64,000 bases of DNA from Burkholderia oklahomensis C6786 (GCF_000959365.1 NZ_CP009555.1:1178001-1242000), one strand, 5' to 3'. Numbered from the stretch's first letter, positions 28,537-40,872 are shown. Made by a program: numbers and translations. The notes: generated by a model from the sequence alone, not told the origin.

Positions 28537-31385
28537 CGGTCGATACGTTGACGCGGCCCGCGCAAGACGCGCCGGACGCCGTGCGCGAAACGCGATCGAC
28601 ATGCTGCTATTGCGGCGTCGGATGCGGCGTCGTCATCGAAACGCGACGCGGCGCCGACGGCCGCGATCAGATCGTCGGCGTGCGCGGCGATCCCGAACAT
28701 CCGGCGAACTTCGGCCGCCTATGCTCGAAGGGCAGCACGCTGCATCTGACCGCGACGCCCGAGCGCTACGCGCAGATGCGCGCCGCGCATCCGGAGCTGC
28801 GCTTGTCGCGCGATGCGGCGCGCACACGCGTGTCGTGGAACGACGCGCTCGATCACGTCGCGCTGCGCTTCGCGCGAATCGTCGAGCAGCACGGCCCCGA
28901 CGCGGTCGGCTTCTACATCTCCGGCCAATTGCTGACCGAGGATTATTACGTCTTCAACAAGCTCGCGAAGGGGCTCGTCGGCACCAACAACGTCGATTCG
29001 AACTCGCGGCTTTGCATGAGCTCGGCCGTCGTCGGCTACAAGAAGACGCTCGGCGCCGACGCGCCGCCGTGCAGCTACGAGGATCTCGATCACGCGGGCA
29101 CCGTGCTGATCGCGGGCGCGAATCCCGCGTACGCGCATCCGATCCTGTACCGGCGGCTCGAAGCGGCGCGCGCGCGCAATCCGCAGATGAAGGTGATCGT
29201 CGCCGATCCGCGGCGCACCGATTCGGCGAGCGACGCGACGCTGCATCTCGCGCTGCAGCCCGGCACCGATACGATGCTGTTCAACGCGATGCTGCACGTG
29301 CTGATCTGGGACGGTGCGCTCGATCGCGCCTTCATCGACGCGCACACGCAAGGCTTCGACGCGCTGCGCGACGCGGTGCGCGACGCGACGCCCGCCGCCG
29401 CCGCGCAAGTCTGCGGCCTGCGCGCGGACGACATCGTGCAGGCCGCGCGCTGGTTCGGCGCGGGGCCGTCGCTGTCGCTGTATTGCCAGGGGCTCAATCA
29501 GTCGGCGACCGGCACGACGAAGAACGTCGCGCTGATCAATCTGCATCTCGCGACGGGCCAGATCGGCAAGCCGGGCGCCGGCCCATTTTCGCTGACGGGA
29601 CAGCCGAACGCGATGGGCGGCCGCGAGGTGGGCGGCATGGCGACGCTCGCGTCCGCGCATCGCGATCTCGCGAATCCGGCCGACCGCGCGGAGATCGCGC
29701 GCCTTTGGGGCGTGCCCGATTTGCCGGCGAAGCCCGGCCTGACCGCGGTCGAGATGTTCGAGCGGCTCGCCGAAGGCGCGCTGAAGGCGATCTGGATCGT
29801 CTGCACGAACCCTGCGCATTCGATTCCGAACCAGGCGATCGCGCGCGCGGGGCTCGAGCGCGCGGAATTCGTCGTGCTGCAGGACGCGTACGCGCACACG
29901 GGCACCGCGCCGTACGCGGACGTGCTGCTGCCCGCCGCGACCTGGGGCGAGAAGGAAGGCACGGTGACGAACTCGGAGCGGCGGATCTCGCGCGTACGCG
30001 CGGCGACGGCGCCGCACGGCGACGCGCGCGCCGACTGGCGGATCGCCGCCGACGTCGGCCGCCGGCTCGAAGCGCGGCTCGCGCCGGGCCGCCCGACGCT
30101 CTTTCCGTACGCCGACGCCGAAGCCGTATGGAACGAGCACCGCGCGACGACGATCGGCCGCGATTGCGACATCGGCGGGCTGTCGTGGCCGCTCATCGCA
30201 CGCGACGGCCCGCAACAATGGCCATTCCCGGCGGGCGCCGAGCGCGGACTCGCGCGCCTGTACGCGGACGGCCGCTTTCCGACCGCCGACGGACGCGCGC
30301 GCTTCGTGCTCGCGCCTTATCAGCCGGTCGCCGAGGCCGTCGACGCGCGCTACCGCTTCGCGCTGACGACGGGCCGCCTGCGCGACCAATGGCACGGCGG
30401 CAGCCGCACGGGCACGGTCGCCAAGCTGTTCGCGCACGCGCCGCAACCGTGCATCGACCTGAATCCCGGCGATTGCGCGCGGCTCGAGCTCGGCCCGCAC
30501 GACTTCGTCCACGTGACGTCGCGGCGCGGCAGCGCGCTCGTCCCCGCGCGCGCCGACGACGCGATCGCCCCCGGCCAGGCGTTCGCGCCGATGCACTGGG
30601 GCGACGAATACGTGTCGGGAGTCGCGGGCAACCGCGCGGCGACGGGCATCAACGCGCTGACGACGCCGATGCGCGATCCGTATTCGCAGCAGCCGGAATT
30701 GAAGCATGCGGCGATCAAGCTGCTGAAGGCCGACCTGCCGTGGCGCTGGCTGATCGCCGCACGCGTGCCGGCCGACCGGATGCTCGAGCGCCAGCGCGCC
30801 GCGCGCGCATGCTTCGCGTGCTTTCCGTACGCGAGCTGCGTGCCGTTCGGCACCGACGAGTATGCCGGGCTCGCGTGGCGCGTCGCCGCGTACGAGCCCG
30901 CGCCCGCCGAGCTCCAGCGCGAAATCGAGGCGCTCTTCGAATTGCCCGCTCACGCGGCCGACGTGATGAGCTACGGCGACGCGCGGCGCGGCGCCGGCCG
31001 GCGCGTGCGGATCGTCGACGGCGCGCTCGCCGCGTTCTCGGTCGCGGGCGCCGCGGGCGCGACCGAAGAGAGCGCGGCCGTGCTGCGCGACTATGTCGAG
31101 AGCGGCGCGAGCGTCGGCGCGCTCGGCCGCCTGCTGCTGTTCGCGGGGCGCGTGCCGCTGCAGACGGCGCCCGCGCGCGGGCGCACGATCTGCAACTGCG
31201 TCGGCGTCGGCGAGCGCCAGATCGGCGCGATGCTCGCCGCCGACGCGCCGTCCGCGACGCCCGGCGAGCGGCTCGCGAACTTGCAAGAACGGCTCAAATG
31301 CGGTACTCAGTGTGGTTCCTGCATACCCGAGCTGCGCCGCCTGATCGCCGAAACGGCGACGGCCGCGGCTCCCGCTCCTCGATGA
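28533..31385 (+). CDS. nasA: Assimilatory nitrate reductase catalytic subunit with C-terminal [2Fe-2S] domain
   Basis: Molybdenum bis-MGD enzyme that reduces nitrate to nitrite. It has 950 residues. An N-terminal [4Fe-4S] site (CCYCGVGCGV ... GRLCSKG) is followed by molybdopterin oxidoreductase domains (NSRLCMSSAV with the likely Mo-ligand Cys, GQPNAMGGREVGGMA, and the C-terminal dinucleotide-binding domain RLRDQWHGGSRTG). An extra domain at about 885-945 has NCVGVGE and CGTQCGSCIPELR, a BFD-like [2Fe-2S] module found fused in many NasA proteins. It overlaps both nirD and the next gene by four bases. Confidence 0.94.
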   Translation: MTVDTLTRPAQDAPDAVRETRSTCCYCGVGCGVVIETRRGADGRDQIVGVRGDPEHPANFGRLCSKGSTLHLTATPERYAQMRAAHPELRLSRDAARTRVSWNDALDHVALRFARIVEQHGPDAVGFYISGQLLTEDYYVFNKLAKGLVGTNNVDSNSRLCMSSAVVGYKKTLGADAPPCSYEDLDHAGTVLIAGANPAYAHPILYRRLEAARARNPQMKVIVADPRRTDSASDATLHLALQPGTDTMLFNAMLHVLIWDGALDRAFIDAHTQGFDALRDAVRDATPAAAAQVCGLRADDIVQAARWFGAGPSLSLYCQGLNQSATGTTKNVALINLHLATGQIGKPGAGPFSLTGQPNAMGGREVGGMATLASAHRDLANPADRAEIARLWGVPDLPAKPGLTAVEMFERLAEGALKAIWIVCTNPAHSIPNQAIARAGLERAEFVVLQDAYAHTGTAPYADVLLPAATWGEKEGTVTNSERRISRVRAATAPHGDARADWRIAADVGRRLEARLAPGRPTLFPYADAEAVWNEHRATTIGRDCDIGGLSWPLIARDGPQQWPFPAGAERGLARLYADGRFPTADGRARFVLAPYQPVAEAVDARYRFALTTGRLRDQWHGGSRTGTVAKLFAHAPQPCIDLNPGDCARLELGPHDFVHVTSRRGSALVPARADDAIAPGQAFAPMHWGDEYVSGVAGNRAATGINALTTPMRDPYSQQPELKHAAIKLLKADLPWRWLIAARVPADRMLERQRAARACFACFPYASCVPFGTDEYAGLAWRVAAYEPAPAELQREIEALFELPAHAADVMSYGDARRGAGRRVRIVDGALAAFSVAGAAGATEESAAVLRDYVESGASVGALGRLLLFAGRVPLQTAPARGRTICNCVGVGERQIGAMLAADAPSATPGERLANLQERLKCGTQCGSCIPELRRLIAETATAAAPAPR

Positions 31386-32362
31386 CCGAATCCCAAGCCA
31401 ATGCAGCCTTGCCCGATCACTTTTCATGCGCCCGCTTCATCAAGGAAATCGGGCGCGGGCCGAACGGCGCGCGCCCGCTGTCGTACGACGACGCGTTGGC
31501 GCTCTACCGCGCGATGCTCGACGGTCACGTATCCGACGTCGAGCTCGGCGCGATCCTGATTGCGTACCGGCTCAAGGGCGAGACGGCCGCCGAGCTCGCG
31601 GCGATGCTCGCCGCCGCGCACGCGTCGTTCGAACCGCTGCACGTGCAGGACAGCGCGTTCCGCACGGTGTCGATCCCGAGCTACAACGGCGCGCGCAAGC
31701 TGCCGAACCTCGTGCCGCTCCTCGCGCTCCTGCTCGCGCGCGAAGGCGTGCCCGTGCTCGTGCACGGCGTGACCGAAGACCCGGGCCGCGTGACGAGCGC
31801 GGCGATCTTCACCGAGCTGTCTATTCCGCCCGGCGAATCGCACGACGAGATCGAGGACACGCTCGCCGAGCGCCGCGTCGCCTTCGCGCCGATCGACGTG
31901 CTCGCGCCGAAGCTCGCGCGGCTGATCGCGCTGCGGCGCGTGCTCGGCGTGCGCAACTCGACGCACACGGTCGTCAAGCTGCTGCAGCCGTTCGAGCCGG
32001 CCGGCCTGCGGCTCGTCAACTACACGCATCCGCCGTACCGCGACAGCCTCGTCGAGCTGTTCCGCGAACATCCGGAAGCGGCCGCGGGCGGCGCGCTCCT
32101 CGCACGCGGCACCGAGGGCGAGGCGGTCGCCGACACGCGCCGCCAGGTCCAGGTCGACTGGCTGCACGACGGCCTGTGCGAGACGGTCGTCGAGCCGGTG
32201 CGCTCGTCGCCCGACGCGCCGCCCGTCGAGCTGCCCGCGTCGCGCGACGCCGCGACGACGGCCGCGTGGACCGACGCCGTGATGCGCGGCGAAATCCCGA
32301 TTCCGGACGCGGTCGCGACGCAAGTCGAAACGATCGTGCGGCTTTCGCGGATCGTCGAATGA
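31382..32362 (+). CDS. ybiB: YbiB-like protein (anthranilate phosphoribosyltransferase fold, DNA-binding family)
   Basis: A 326-residue protein of the glycosyltransferase family 3 fold, related to TrpD and to E. coli YbiB, which has been described as nucleic-acid binding rather than catalytic. Visible family segments are the N-terminal helical domain (YDDALALYRAMLDGHVSDVE), VLVHGVTEDPGRVTSAAIF and GVRNSTHTVVKLLQPF. The classical PRPP loop of TrpD is not clear. It starts within the nasA stop (ATGA), so it is the last gene of the nitrate-assimilation operon, as in related Burkholderia. Its link to nitrogen metabolism is unknown. Confidence 0.8.
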   Translation: MTESQANAALPDHFSCARFIKEIGRGPNGARPLSYDDALALYRAMLDGHVSDVELGAILIAYRLKGETAAELAAMLAAAHASFEPLHVQDSAFRTVSIPSYNGARKLPNLVPLLALLLAREGVPVLVHGVTEDPGRVTSAAIFTELSIPPGESHDEIEDTLAERRVAFAPIDVLAPKLARLIALRRVLGVRNSTHTVVKLLQPFEPAGLRLVNYTHPPYRDSLVELFREHPEAAAGGALLARGTEGEAVADTRRQVQVDWLHDGLCETVVEPVRSSPDAPPVELPASRDAATTAAWTDAVMRGEIPIPDAVATQVETIVRLSRIVE

Positions 32363-32684
32363 ACGCCGGCGGCGCTGCCGGGGAGGCGGCGCATCGATGC
32401 GGTTGCATGGACGGGGGTGGGCGGCGCCGCTGAGGCCGCCTGACGCGTCGCATCGCGCGCCGCGACGCGCATCTCGGCGCGTCGCCCCGCGCGAGGCCCG
32501 CCCCCTCGCGCCGGAAGCCCGGCCGGCCGCGGCCCGGCGTTCCAGCGCCGCATCGCACCCGGCGCTCGCACGCCGGGCCTTCACGCCGCCCGCGCGCTTC
32601 CCGCCCTCCGCCTCCCGCCCCCTCGCGCCGGCAAGCCGCGCACGCCGCCCCGCGTCACGCCCCCGCCTTCGAATGCCCCGACGA
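32363..32684. other. Gene-free GC-rich gap after the nitrate operon
   Basis: No supported gene. The clearest structure is a perfect 9-bp inverted repeat GCGACGCGC (32462-32470) / GCGCGTCGC (32477-32485). It has a six-base loop and no U-run, so it is only a possible transcript end. Confidence 0.4.
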
Positions 32685-32714
32685 TTGACAGCCGCCGGCG
32701 ACTTCGCATAGAGT
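32685..32714 (+). promoter_or_regulatory. Promoter of the leuA leader
   Basis: Perfect -35 TTGACA (32685-32690), an 18-base spacer and -10-like TAGAGT (32709-32714, four of six). It lies immediately before the leader peptide ATG at 32722. Confidence 0.5.
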
Positions 32715-32721
32715 TGTCGAC

Positions 32722-32796
32722 ATGCGTTCCTTCCAGAACACCCTCCGAATTACCTCCGGCCGCCTAGCGCGGCCGCTATCGCTACGACTAGCGTAA
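32722..32796 (+). CDS. Putative leucine leader peptide controlling leuA
   Basis: A 24-codon reading frame (MRSFQNTLRITSGRLARPLS then LRLA and TAA) upstream of leuA. Five of its codons are Leu, and four of these, in its second half, are CTA, normally one of the rarest Leu codons in such high-GC genomes. That is the signature of a leu attenuator leader where ribosome stalling senses Leu-tRNA. The preceding ribosome site is weak. No conventional terminator with a U-run directly after the stem was found, so the mechanism is inferred from codon content. Confidence 0.7.
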   Translation: MRSFQNTLRITSGRLARPLSLRLA

Positions 32797-34670
<1,874 letters not shown>

Positions 34671-34892
34671 CGCGGCGCGAACGACACGCGAAAGGACACT
34701 GCGCGGCGCACGCCGCTGCGCAAAACCGGTGCGACGCGCGATCCGCGGCGCTCCGGCGCAAACCGAACGGCTCACGAAGCTGCACGGGCGACGAAGGGCC
34801 CCGACGAGGGGCCGAAAGAAACGGTCGGGAAAGGGCCGGAAAAGCGGGCGGCAGCGGCGGGCGAGAATGGCGGGCGAAGGCGTGCTTCGTGT

Positions 34893-35300
34893 CTAGCTCT
34901 CGGTCGCGCAGCGCGTCGCCTGCCATGCGAGGAGGCGCCAGCGGCCGCTCTCCTGCGTCTGCACGGCGGTGTAGGCGATCGGAAACACGAGGCCGCCGTT
35001 GTTCGTCTCCATCTCGATCAGCGCGCGCCCCGCGACGACGTACGTGGCGTCGCCGACGGGCAGCACCTCCTGCGACTGGACTTCGATCTGCCGATAGCGG
35101 CGGCGCCCTGCCGTGATCGCGTCGATGAACTGCTGCTTGGTCTCGCGTTTGCCGTTGGTGTGCACGTAGTAGACCTTGTCGGACAACAACGCTTCAAGCG
35201 CCTCGCCGTCGCCGTCGACCATCGCACGAAACCGGTCGCGCTCGAGCGCGCGAATCGCATCGATCACCTTCGCCACCATCGCCATACTCCTCGACTGCAT
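34893..35300 (-). CDS. NTF2-like (SnoaL/DUF4440) small protein
   Basis: A 135-residue protein with a cone-shaped NTF2-like fold pattern (ALERDRFRAMVDGDGEALEAL, VYYVHTNGKRETKQQFIDAI, WRLLAWQATR). This fold hosts isomerases, hydrolases and binding proteins, so function cannot be given. Three ATGs compete: 35300 (after GGAGG, spacing 5), 35285, and 35279 (after GAGGAG, spacing 7). It lies 20 bases downstream of pagL on the same strand and may be cotranscribed with it. Confidence 0.75.
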   Translation of the reverse strand: MQSRSMAMVAKVIDAIRALERDRFRAMVDGDGEALEALLSDKVYYVHTNGKRETKQQFIDAITAGRRRYRQIEVQSQEVLPVGDATYVVAGRALIEMETNNGGLVFPIAYTAVQTQESGRWRLLAWQATRCATES

Positions 35301-35320
35301 GCGCGCCTCCGGCGCGCCGA

Positions 35321-35890
35321 TCAGAAGTTGTATTGCACGTAGAGCTGGCTGAAATTTATACCAGGATTCGGGTCTTTGATACCCGCATTGGACACGTGCT
35401 GGAAACGAAAACCCGCCTGATACTGCTGACGATTGCCGAATTGCGCGCCGACGCCGACCATGTCGGCGAACTGGAACGCAGTCGACATCGAGTAGTTCTG
35501 CGAGATCGTCGGATGCGACAGGAAACGCACGCCGACGCCCGCCTCGATGAACGGCCGCACATGGCCCGCGCTCTTGATGAAGCGCACGATGGGCGTTGCG
35601 CCGACTTCCCAGACGCTGTCGTTGATCGCGCGATCGCCCGTGTACCGCCAATACGACAAGTGTCCTTCGGCGACGAACGCGAAGTGCCAGCCGCCGATTT
35701 CCCACCAGGTCCAGTTCGGATCCCAAGCGACGGCGATGTCGCCCTTCTTGATGTCGTGATCGGCGACGCCGCCGCCGAGCTGCAATCCCCATCGATCCGC
35801 GAAAGCGGTGCCGGAAGCGCCGGCAAGCGCCGCCGCCACTGCGACCCGTGCGATGACCCGCCCCGCCCGACCGCCGTTTTTATCGTTCAT
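35321..35890 (-). CDS. pagL: Lipid A 3-O-deacylase PagL
   Basis: Outer-membrane beta-barrel enzyme that removes the 3-O acyl chain of lipid A. It has 189 residues: a signal peptide ending near TAFA, then alternating beta strands, ending in an aromatic residue as outer-membrane proteins do (YVQYNF). The PagL active-site pattern is seen in FRFQHVSNAGIKDPNPG (His and Ser, then Asn-Pro-Gly). The ATG at 35890 follows GGAG. The upstream 362-base gap separates it from divergent rpoH. Confidence 0.88.
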   Translation of the reverse strand: MNDKNGGRAGRVIARVAVAAALAGASGTAFADRWGLQLGGGVADHDIKKGDIAVAWDPNWTWWEIGGWHFAFVAEGHLSYWRYTGDRAINDSVWEVGATPIVRFIKSAGHVRPFIEAGVGVRFLSHPTISQNYSMSTAFQFADMVGVGAQFGNRQQYQAGFRFQHVSNAGIKDPNPGINFSQLYVQYNF

Positions 35891-36252
35891 CTCTGACTCC
35901 AACTTCTCTGGTTGAATAGAGCCTCGCTGCAATTCGAATGCCGGGCTCGAGCGAACAGAATCTTATGGTAAAGGACTTTTCCGATCGGCATCATCTGACG
36001 AAATGGTTTTCTGCCGAATTGACAAGAATCAGGATCCTTTACCCGAAACGCCCGTAAAACAACGGCTTACGGGCGACGAACGGAAACGGGTTCCGGCGCG
36101 AGCTATCACCTCATCAAAATCGATAGCAAAACGGGAACTCCAGCGACCCTGTTCCTTCTAAGGATTAGCACTCCGGTGGATGGAGTGCTAAGATTCATCG
36201 AGGAATCGCCCCGGCTATGGGGCTTGTCCCTGATTCCAAAGGAGTTTTTTAC
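35891..36252. other. AT-rich regulatory gap between pagL and rpoH
   Basis: 362 bases, much lower in GC than the genes beside it. It holds the CIRCE operator and the rpoH ribosome site (GGAG at 36241-36244). Several T/A-rich patches could be promoters for both genes, but none matches a consensus at both hexamers. Confidence 0.6.
36165..36191 (+). promoter_or_regulatory. Perfect CIRCE operator (HrcA site) upstream of rpoH
   Basis: TTAGCACTC, nine bases, then GAGTGCTAA. This is the exact CIRCE inverted repeat, ending 61 bases before the rpoH GTG. It predicts HrcA repression of the heat-shock sigma factor. hrcA is outside the window. Confidence 0.93.
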
Positions 36253-37188
<936 letters not shown>

Positions 37189-37230
37189 CGCTCGGTCGCC
37201 GCCCGGCCCGCCAGGCCGCGCCGAAACGCA

Positions 37231-37265
37231 AAAAGCCCGCTGTCTTGCGACAGCGGGCTTTTTTG
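37231..37265 (+). terminator. Strong terminator after rpoH
   Basis: 14-bp perfect stem AAAAGCCCGCTGTC / GACAGCGGGCTTTT with a four-base loop, extending into TTTTTT. It is 43 bases after the rpoH stop and symmetric enough to act in both directions. Confidence 0.95.
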
Positions 37266-37523
37266 TGCGCCGCGAAACCGTACGCATTGCGTGCATGCTT
37301 GATCAACGTTATGAAAAATTTCGTCGGATGCATTGCGATTTGCGCGAACCTTGAGTCAGCTCAAGTTTCTGCGATCGCTTCGCGACGGTGTGCCGCAGCG
37401 CGGCACTAAGGGTTTTCCGGGGCGCCTCCTACAATTGGGAGGACCGGCCAACTGATGCCGCGCGCACGCAAGCGCGTCACGAGACCGGCCTGGTTTTACG
37501 CCTATCGCGCTATCCCGGACATC
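37266..37523. other. cyd operon upstream region
   Basis: 258 bases between the rpoH terminator and cydP. It holds an FNR-like dyad TTGAG-TCAG-CTCAA (37351-37364) and a -10-like TACAAT (37430-37435). The dyad centre is about 85 bases before the predicted start, farther than the usual -41.5. Confidence 0.5.
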
Positions 37524-37808
37524 ATGGCTTTGACTCTCATCAACAAAAAGGCGTCGCCCCGCGATACGCCGCCCGCCCGCCCGGCGGGCTGGCGCGACCG
37601 GGTCGCCGCCTGGGCCCGCGGCCCGACCCTCGCGCGCGACATCTCGATCGTGCTCGCCTTCAAGCTGATCCTGCTCGTCGCGCTCAAGTACGCATTCTTC
37701 AACCATCCGCAGGCCGAGCACATGTCGTTGCCGCCTGCCGTCGTCGCCGCGCAGCTGCTGTCGACGACGCAATCCGAACCCACTCGGGGAGACCGCCATG
37801 ATAAGTAG
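37524..37808 (+). CDS. cydP: Cytochrome bd oxidase small subunit CydP (putative)
   Basis: A 94-residue protein with one hydrophobic segment (ARDISIVLAFKLILLVALKYAFF, about residues 40-62) and a basic N-terminus. It is encoded immediately before cydA and overlaps it by 11 bases. This matches the annotated small CydP protein that precedes cydAB in beta-proteobacteria; its biochemical role is not well defined. The ATG at 37524 is chosen because upstream in-frame codons give a non-conserved extension. Confidence 0.75.
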   Translation: MALTLINKKASPRDTPPARPAGWRDRVAAWARGPTLARDISIVLAFKLILLVALKYAFFNHPQAEHMSLPPAVVAAQLLSTTQSEPTRGDRHDK

Positions 37809-39393
37809 CGAAGTCGTCGATCTGTCGCGCCTGCAGTTCGGCATCACAGCGCTCTACCATTTCCTGTTCGTTCCATTGACGCTCGGCATGTCCTGGCTGC
37901 TCGTCATCATGGAAGCCGTCTACGTGATGACCGGCAAACAGGTCTACAAGGACATGACCCAGTTCTGGGGCAAGCTCTTCGGGATCAACTTCGCGATGGG
38001 CGTGACGACGGGGATCACGCTCGAATTCCAGTTCGGCACGAACTGGTCGTACTACTCGCACTACGTCGGCGACATCTTCGGCGTGCCGCTCGCCGTCGAA
38101 GGGCTGATGGCGTTCTTCCTCGAATCGACGTTCGTCGGGCTGTTCTTCTTCGGCTGGAACCGTCTGTCGAAGGTCCAGCATCTGATCGTCACGTTTCTCG
38201 TCGCGCTCGGCTCGAACCTGTCCGCGCTGTGGATCCTCGTCGCGAACGGCTGGATGAACAATCCGGTCGGCGCCGAGTTCAACTACCAGACGATGCGCAT
38301 GGAGCTGTCGAACCTCTTCGACGTGATCTTCAATCCGGTCGCGCAGGTGAAGTTCGTGCACACGGTGTCGGCCGGCTACGTGACGGCCGCGATGTTCGTG
38401 CTCGGCGTGTCGGCGTGGTATCTGCTGAAGAAGCGCGACACGGACTTCGCGCTGCGCTCGTTCGCGGTCGCCGCGGGCTTCGGGCTCGCGTCGACGCTCT
38501 GCGTGATCGTGCTCGGCGACGAATCCGGCTATACGACGGGCGAAGTGCAGAAGATGAAGCTCGCCGCGATCGAATCCGAATGGGAAACGCAGCCGGCGCC
38601 CGCATCGTTCACGCTGATCGGCCTGCCGAACCAGGCCGAGGAGCGCACCGACTACGCGATCAAGATCCCGTACGCGCTCGGCCTCATCGTGACGCGCTCG
38701 ATCGACGAGCCGGTGATCGGCCTGCGCGAGCTCGCGAAGCGCAGCGAGGAGCACATCCAGAGCGGGATGGTCGCGTACGGCGCGCTGCAGAAGCTGAAAG
38801 CGGGCGACACCAGCGCCGAGACGAAGGCGACCTTCGACCAGCACAAGCAGTATCTCGGCTACGGGCTGATGCTCAAGCAGTTCACGCAAAACGTGACCGA
38901 CGCGACGCCGGATCAGATCAAGGCCGCGGCCAAGCAGACGATCCCGCCCGTCGCGCCCGTGTTCTTCTCGTTCCGGATCATGGTGTTCCTCGGCTTCCTG
39001 TTCCTCGCGACCTTCATCGCCGCGTTCTGGTTCTGCGCGCGCCGCCAGCTGCTGCAGGACAACCGCCGCTGGTTCCTGCGCTACGCGGTGTGGGCGATTC
39101 CGCTGCCGTGGCTCGCCGCCGAGTTCGGCTGGGTCGTCGCCGAAGTGGGCCGCCAGCCGTGGACGATCGCGGGCATCCTGCCGACGCACCTGTCCGCGTC
39201 GAGCCTCACGTCGACCGATCTGTACCTGAGCCTTGCCGGCTTCATCCTGTTCTACACGGCGCTCTTCATCATCGAGATCACCCTGATGTTCAAGTACGCG
39301 CGACTCGGCCCGTCGTCGCTGCACACCGGCCGCTATCACCACGAACAGGCCAAGCGGCAGCTCGACAAGGCCGTCGCCGGAACGGCCGCCTGA
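37798..39393 (+). CDS. cydA: Cytochrome bd ubiquinol oxidase subunit I
   Basis: Inner-membrane quinol oxidase with heme b558, b595 and d, for respiration at low oxygen. It has 531 residues with about nine hydrophobic segments. Heme-ligand His lie in [14 protein letters not shown] and [14 protein letters not shown]. The Q-loop is long, with EVGRQPW after it. It starts within cydP and is followed by cydB after 37 bases. Confidence 0.97.
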   Translation: MISSEVVDLSRLQFGITALYHFLFVPLTLGMSWLLVIMEAVYVMTGKQVYKDMTQFWGKLFGINFAMGVTTGITLEFQFGTNWSYYSHYVGDIFGVPLAVEGLMAFFLESTFVGLFFFGWNRLSKVQHLIVTFLVALGSNLSALWILVANGWMNNPVGAEFNYQTMRMELSNLFDVIFNPVAQVKFVHTVSAGYVTAAMFVLGVSAWYLLKKRDTDFALRSFAVAAGFGLASTLCVIVLGDESGYTTGEVQKMKLAAIESEWETQPAPASFTLIGLPNQAEERTDYAIKIPYALGLIVTRSIDEPVIGLRELAKRSEEHIQSGMVAYGALQKLKAGDTSAETKATFDQHKQYLGYGLMLKQFTQNVTDATPDQIKAAAKQTIPPVAPVFFSFRIMVFLGFLFLATFIAAFWFCARRQLLQDNRRWFLRYAVWAIPLPWLAAEFGWVVAEVGRQPWTIAGILPTHLSASSLTSTDLYLSLAGFILFYTALFIIEITLMFKYARLGPSSLHTGRYHHEQAKRQLDKAVAGTAA

Positions 39394-39430
39394 CGAGCCC
39401 GCCACCATCGAATTCGCACAAGGAATCGCT

Positions 39431-40567
39431 ATGGACTACGCAACTCTCAAAGTCATCTGGTGGCTGCTCGTCGGCATACTGTTGATCGGCTTCGCGCTGA
39501 CGGACGGCTTCGACATGGGCACGGCCGCGCTGCTGCCGTTCCTCGGCAAGACCGACGACGAGCGCCGGATCATCGTCAACACGGTCGGCGCGACCTGGGA
39601 AGGCAACCAGGTCTGGCTCATCACCGCGGGCGGCGCGATGTTCGCCGCCTGGCCGCTCGTCTACGCCGCGTCGTTCTCGGGCTTCTACTTCGCGATGCTG
39701 CTCGTGCTGTTCGCGCTGTTCTTCCGGCCCGTCGGCTTCGACTACCGCAGCAAGCGCGACGACCCGCGCTGGCGCACGAGCTGGGACTGGGCGCTCTTCG
39801 TCGGCGGCTTCGTGCCCGCGCTCGTGTTCGGCGTCGCGTTCGGCAATCTGCTGCAGGGCGTGCCGTTCGCGTTCGACACCGACATGCGCGTCACCTATCA
39901 CGGCGGCTTCTGGGCGCTCCTGAATCCGTTCGCGCTGGTCTGCGGGCTCGTGAGCCTGACGATGCTCGTCGCGCACGGCGCCGCGTTCGTCAAGATGAAG
40001 ACGGACGGCGCGATCGCGAAGCGCGCGTCGATCGCGCTGCGCGTGTCGTCGCTCGTCGCGGTCGTGCTGTTCGTGCTCGCGGGCGGGCTGATCGCGTCGT
40101 TCATCGGCGGCTTCCAGATCACGCAGGCGGCGCCCCTCGACACCGTCGCGAACCCGCTCCTCAAGCAGGTTTCCGCCGCCCCGGGCCTGTGGCTCGTGAA
40201 CTACGGCCTGTATCCGTGGACGATCGCCGCGCCGATCGTCGGCATCGCGGGCGGCGTGCTCGCGATGCTGCTCGCGGGCTCGAAGTTCGAGAAAACCGCG
40301 TTCATCTGCACGGGCCTCATGATCACCGGCGTGATCCTGACGGCGGGCTTCTCGATGTTCCCGTTCATCATGCCGTCGTCGCTCGATCCGAAGAGCAGCC
40401 TGACGGTCTGGGATTCGACGTCGAGCAAGCTGACGCTCCAGGTGATGCTCGCCGCCGTGATCGTGTTCCTGCCGATCGTCCTGCTCTACACGGGCTGGGT
40501 GTACCGCGTGCTGCGCGGCAAGGTCACGTCGCGCGCGCTCGAGGAAAACCGGCACTCGATGTATTGA
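39431..40567 (+). CDS. cydB: Cytochrome bd ubiquinol oxidase subunit II
   Basis: Second core subunit of bd oxidase, 378 residues, eight to nine membrane segments. Family segments are [30 protein letters not shown]-like [15 protein letters not shown], and a C-terminal [12 protein letters not shown]. An AAGGAA ribosome site precedes the ATG. It lies between cydA and cydX in the same operon. Confidence 0.96.
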   Translation: MDYATLKVIWWLLVGILLIGFALTDGFDMGTAALLPFLGKTDDERRIIVNTVGATWEGNQVWLITAGGAMFAAWPLVYAASFSGFYFAMLLVLFALFFRPVGFDYRSKRDDPRWRTSWDWALFVGGFVPALVFGVAFGNLLQGVPFAFDTDMRVTYHGGFWALLNPFALVCGLVSLTMLVAHGAAFVKMKTDGAIAKRASIALRVSSLVAVVLFVLAGGLIASFIGGFQITQAAPLDTVANPLLKQVSAAPGLWLVNYGLYPWTIAAPIVGIAGGVLAMLLAGSKFEKTAFICTGLMITGVILTAGFSMFPFIMPSSLDPKSSLTVWDSTSSKLTLQVMLAAVIVFLPIVLLYTGWVYRVLRGKVTSRALEENRHSMY

Positions 40568-40637
40568 CGTTCGGCCGGCCGCCGCGTGCTCGGCACGACG
40601 CGGCCGGTTCCTGGCAAGATTCGGAAGGAGTCAGATC

Positions 40638-40736
40638 ATGTGGTACTTCAGTTGGATTCTCGGCATCGGCGTCGCGCTCGCGTTCGGCATCATCAATGCG
40701 ATGTGGCTCGAAGCGCGGCAAAAGCGCGATGCGTAA
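40638..40736 (+). CDS. cydX: Cytochrome bd oxidase small subunit CydX
   Basis: A 32-residue single-span membrane microprotein (MWYFSWILGIGVALAF then GIINAMWLEARQKRDA). The conserved N-terminal MWYF-W and the Glu after the span match CydX, which stabilises bd oxidase. An excellent ribosome site GGAAGGAG sits seven bases upstream. It follows cydB by 70 bases. Confidence 0.95.
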   Translation: MWYFSWILGIGVALAFGIINAMWLEARQKRDA

Positions 40737-40872
40737 CGGCGGCGCGCGCGTCGGGCCGATCTAGCGCCGCGCCGGTTCGGCAGCGGACGCGAGCGGTCGT
40801 TCGTCGTTCGCTTGTTCGCTTGTTTGTTCCGGGCTCGACACGCGCGATTCAATGCCGCAAGACCAAACCCTG

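Noticed and set aside
28719..31427. 900-codon open frame antisense to nasA
   Set aside because: Composition is a mirror of the GC-rich nasA codons, with no start signal or domain. nasA itself is unmistakable.
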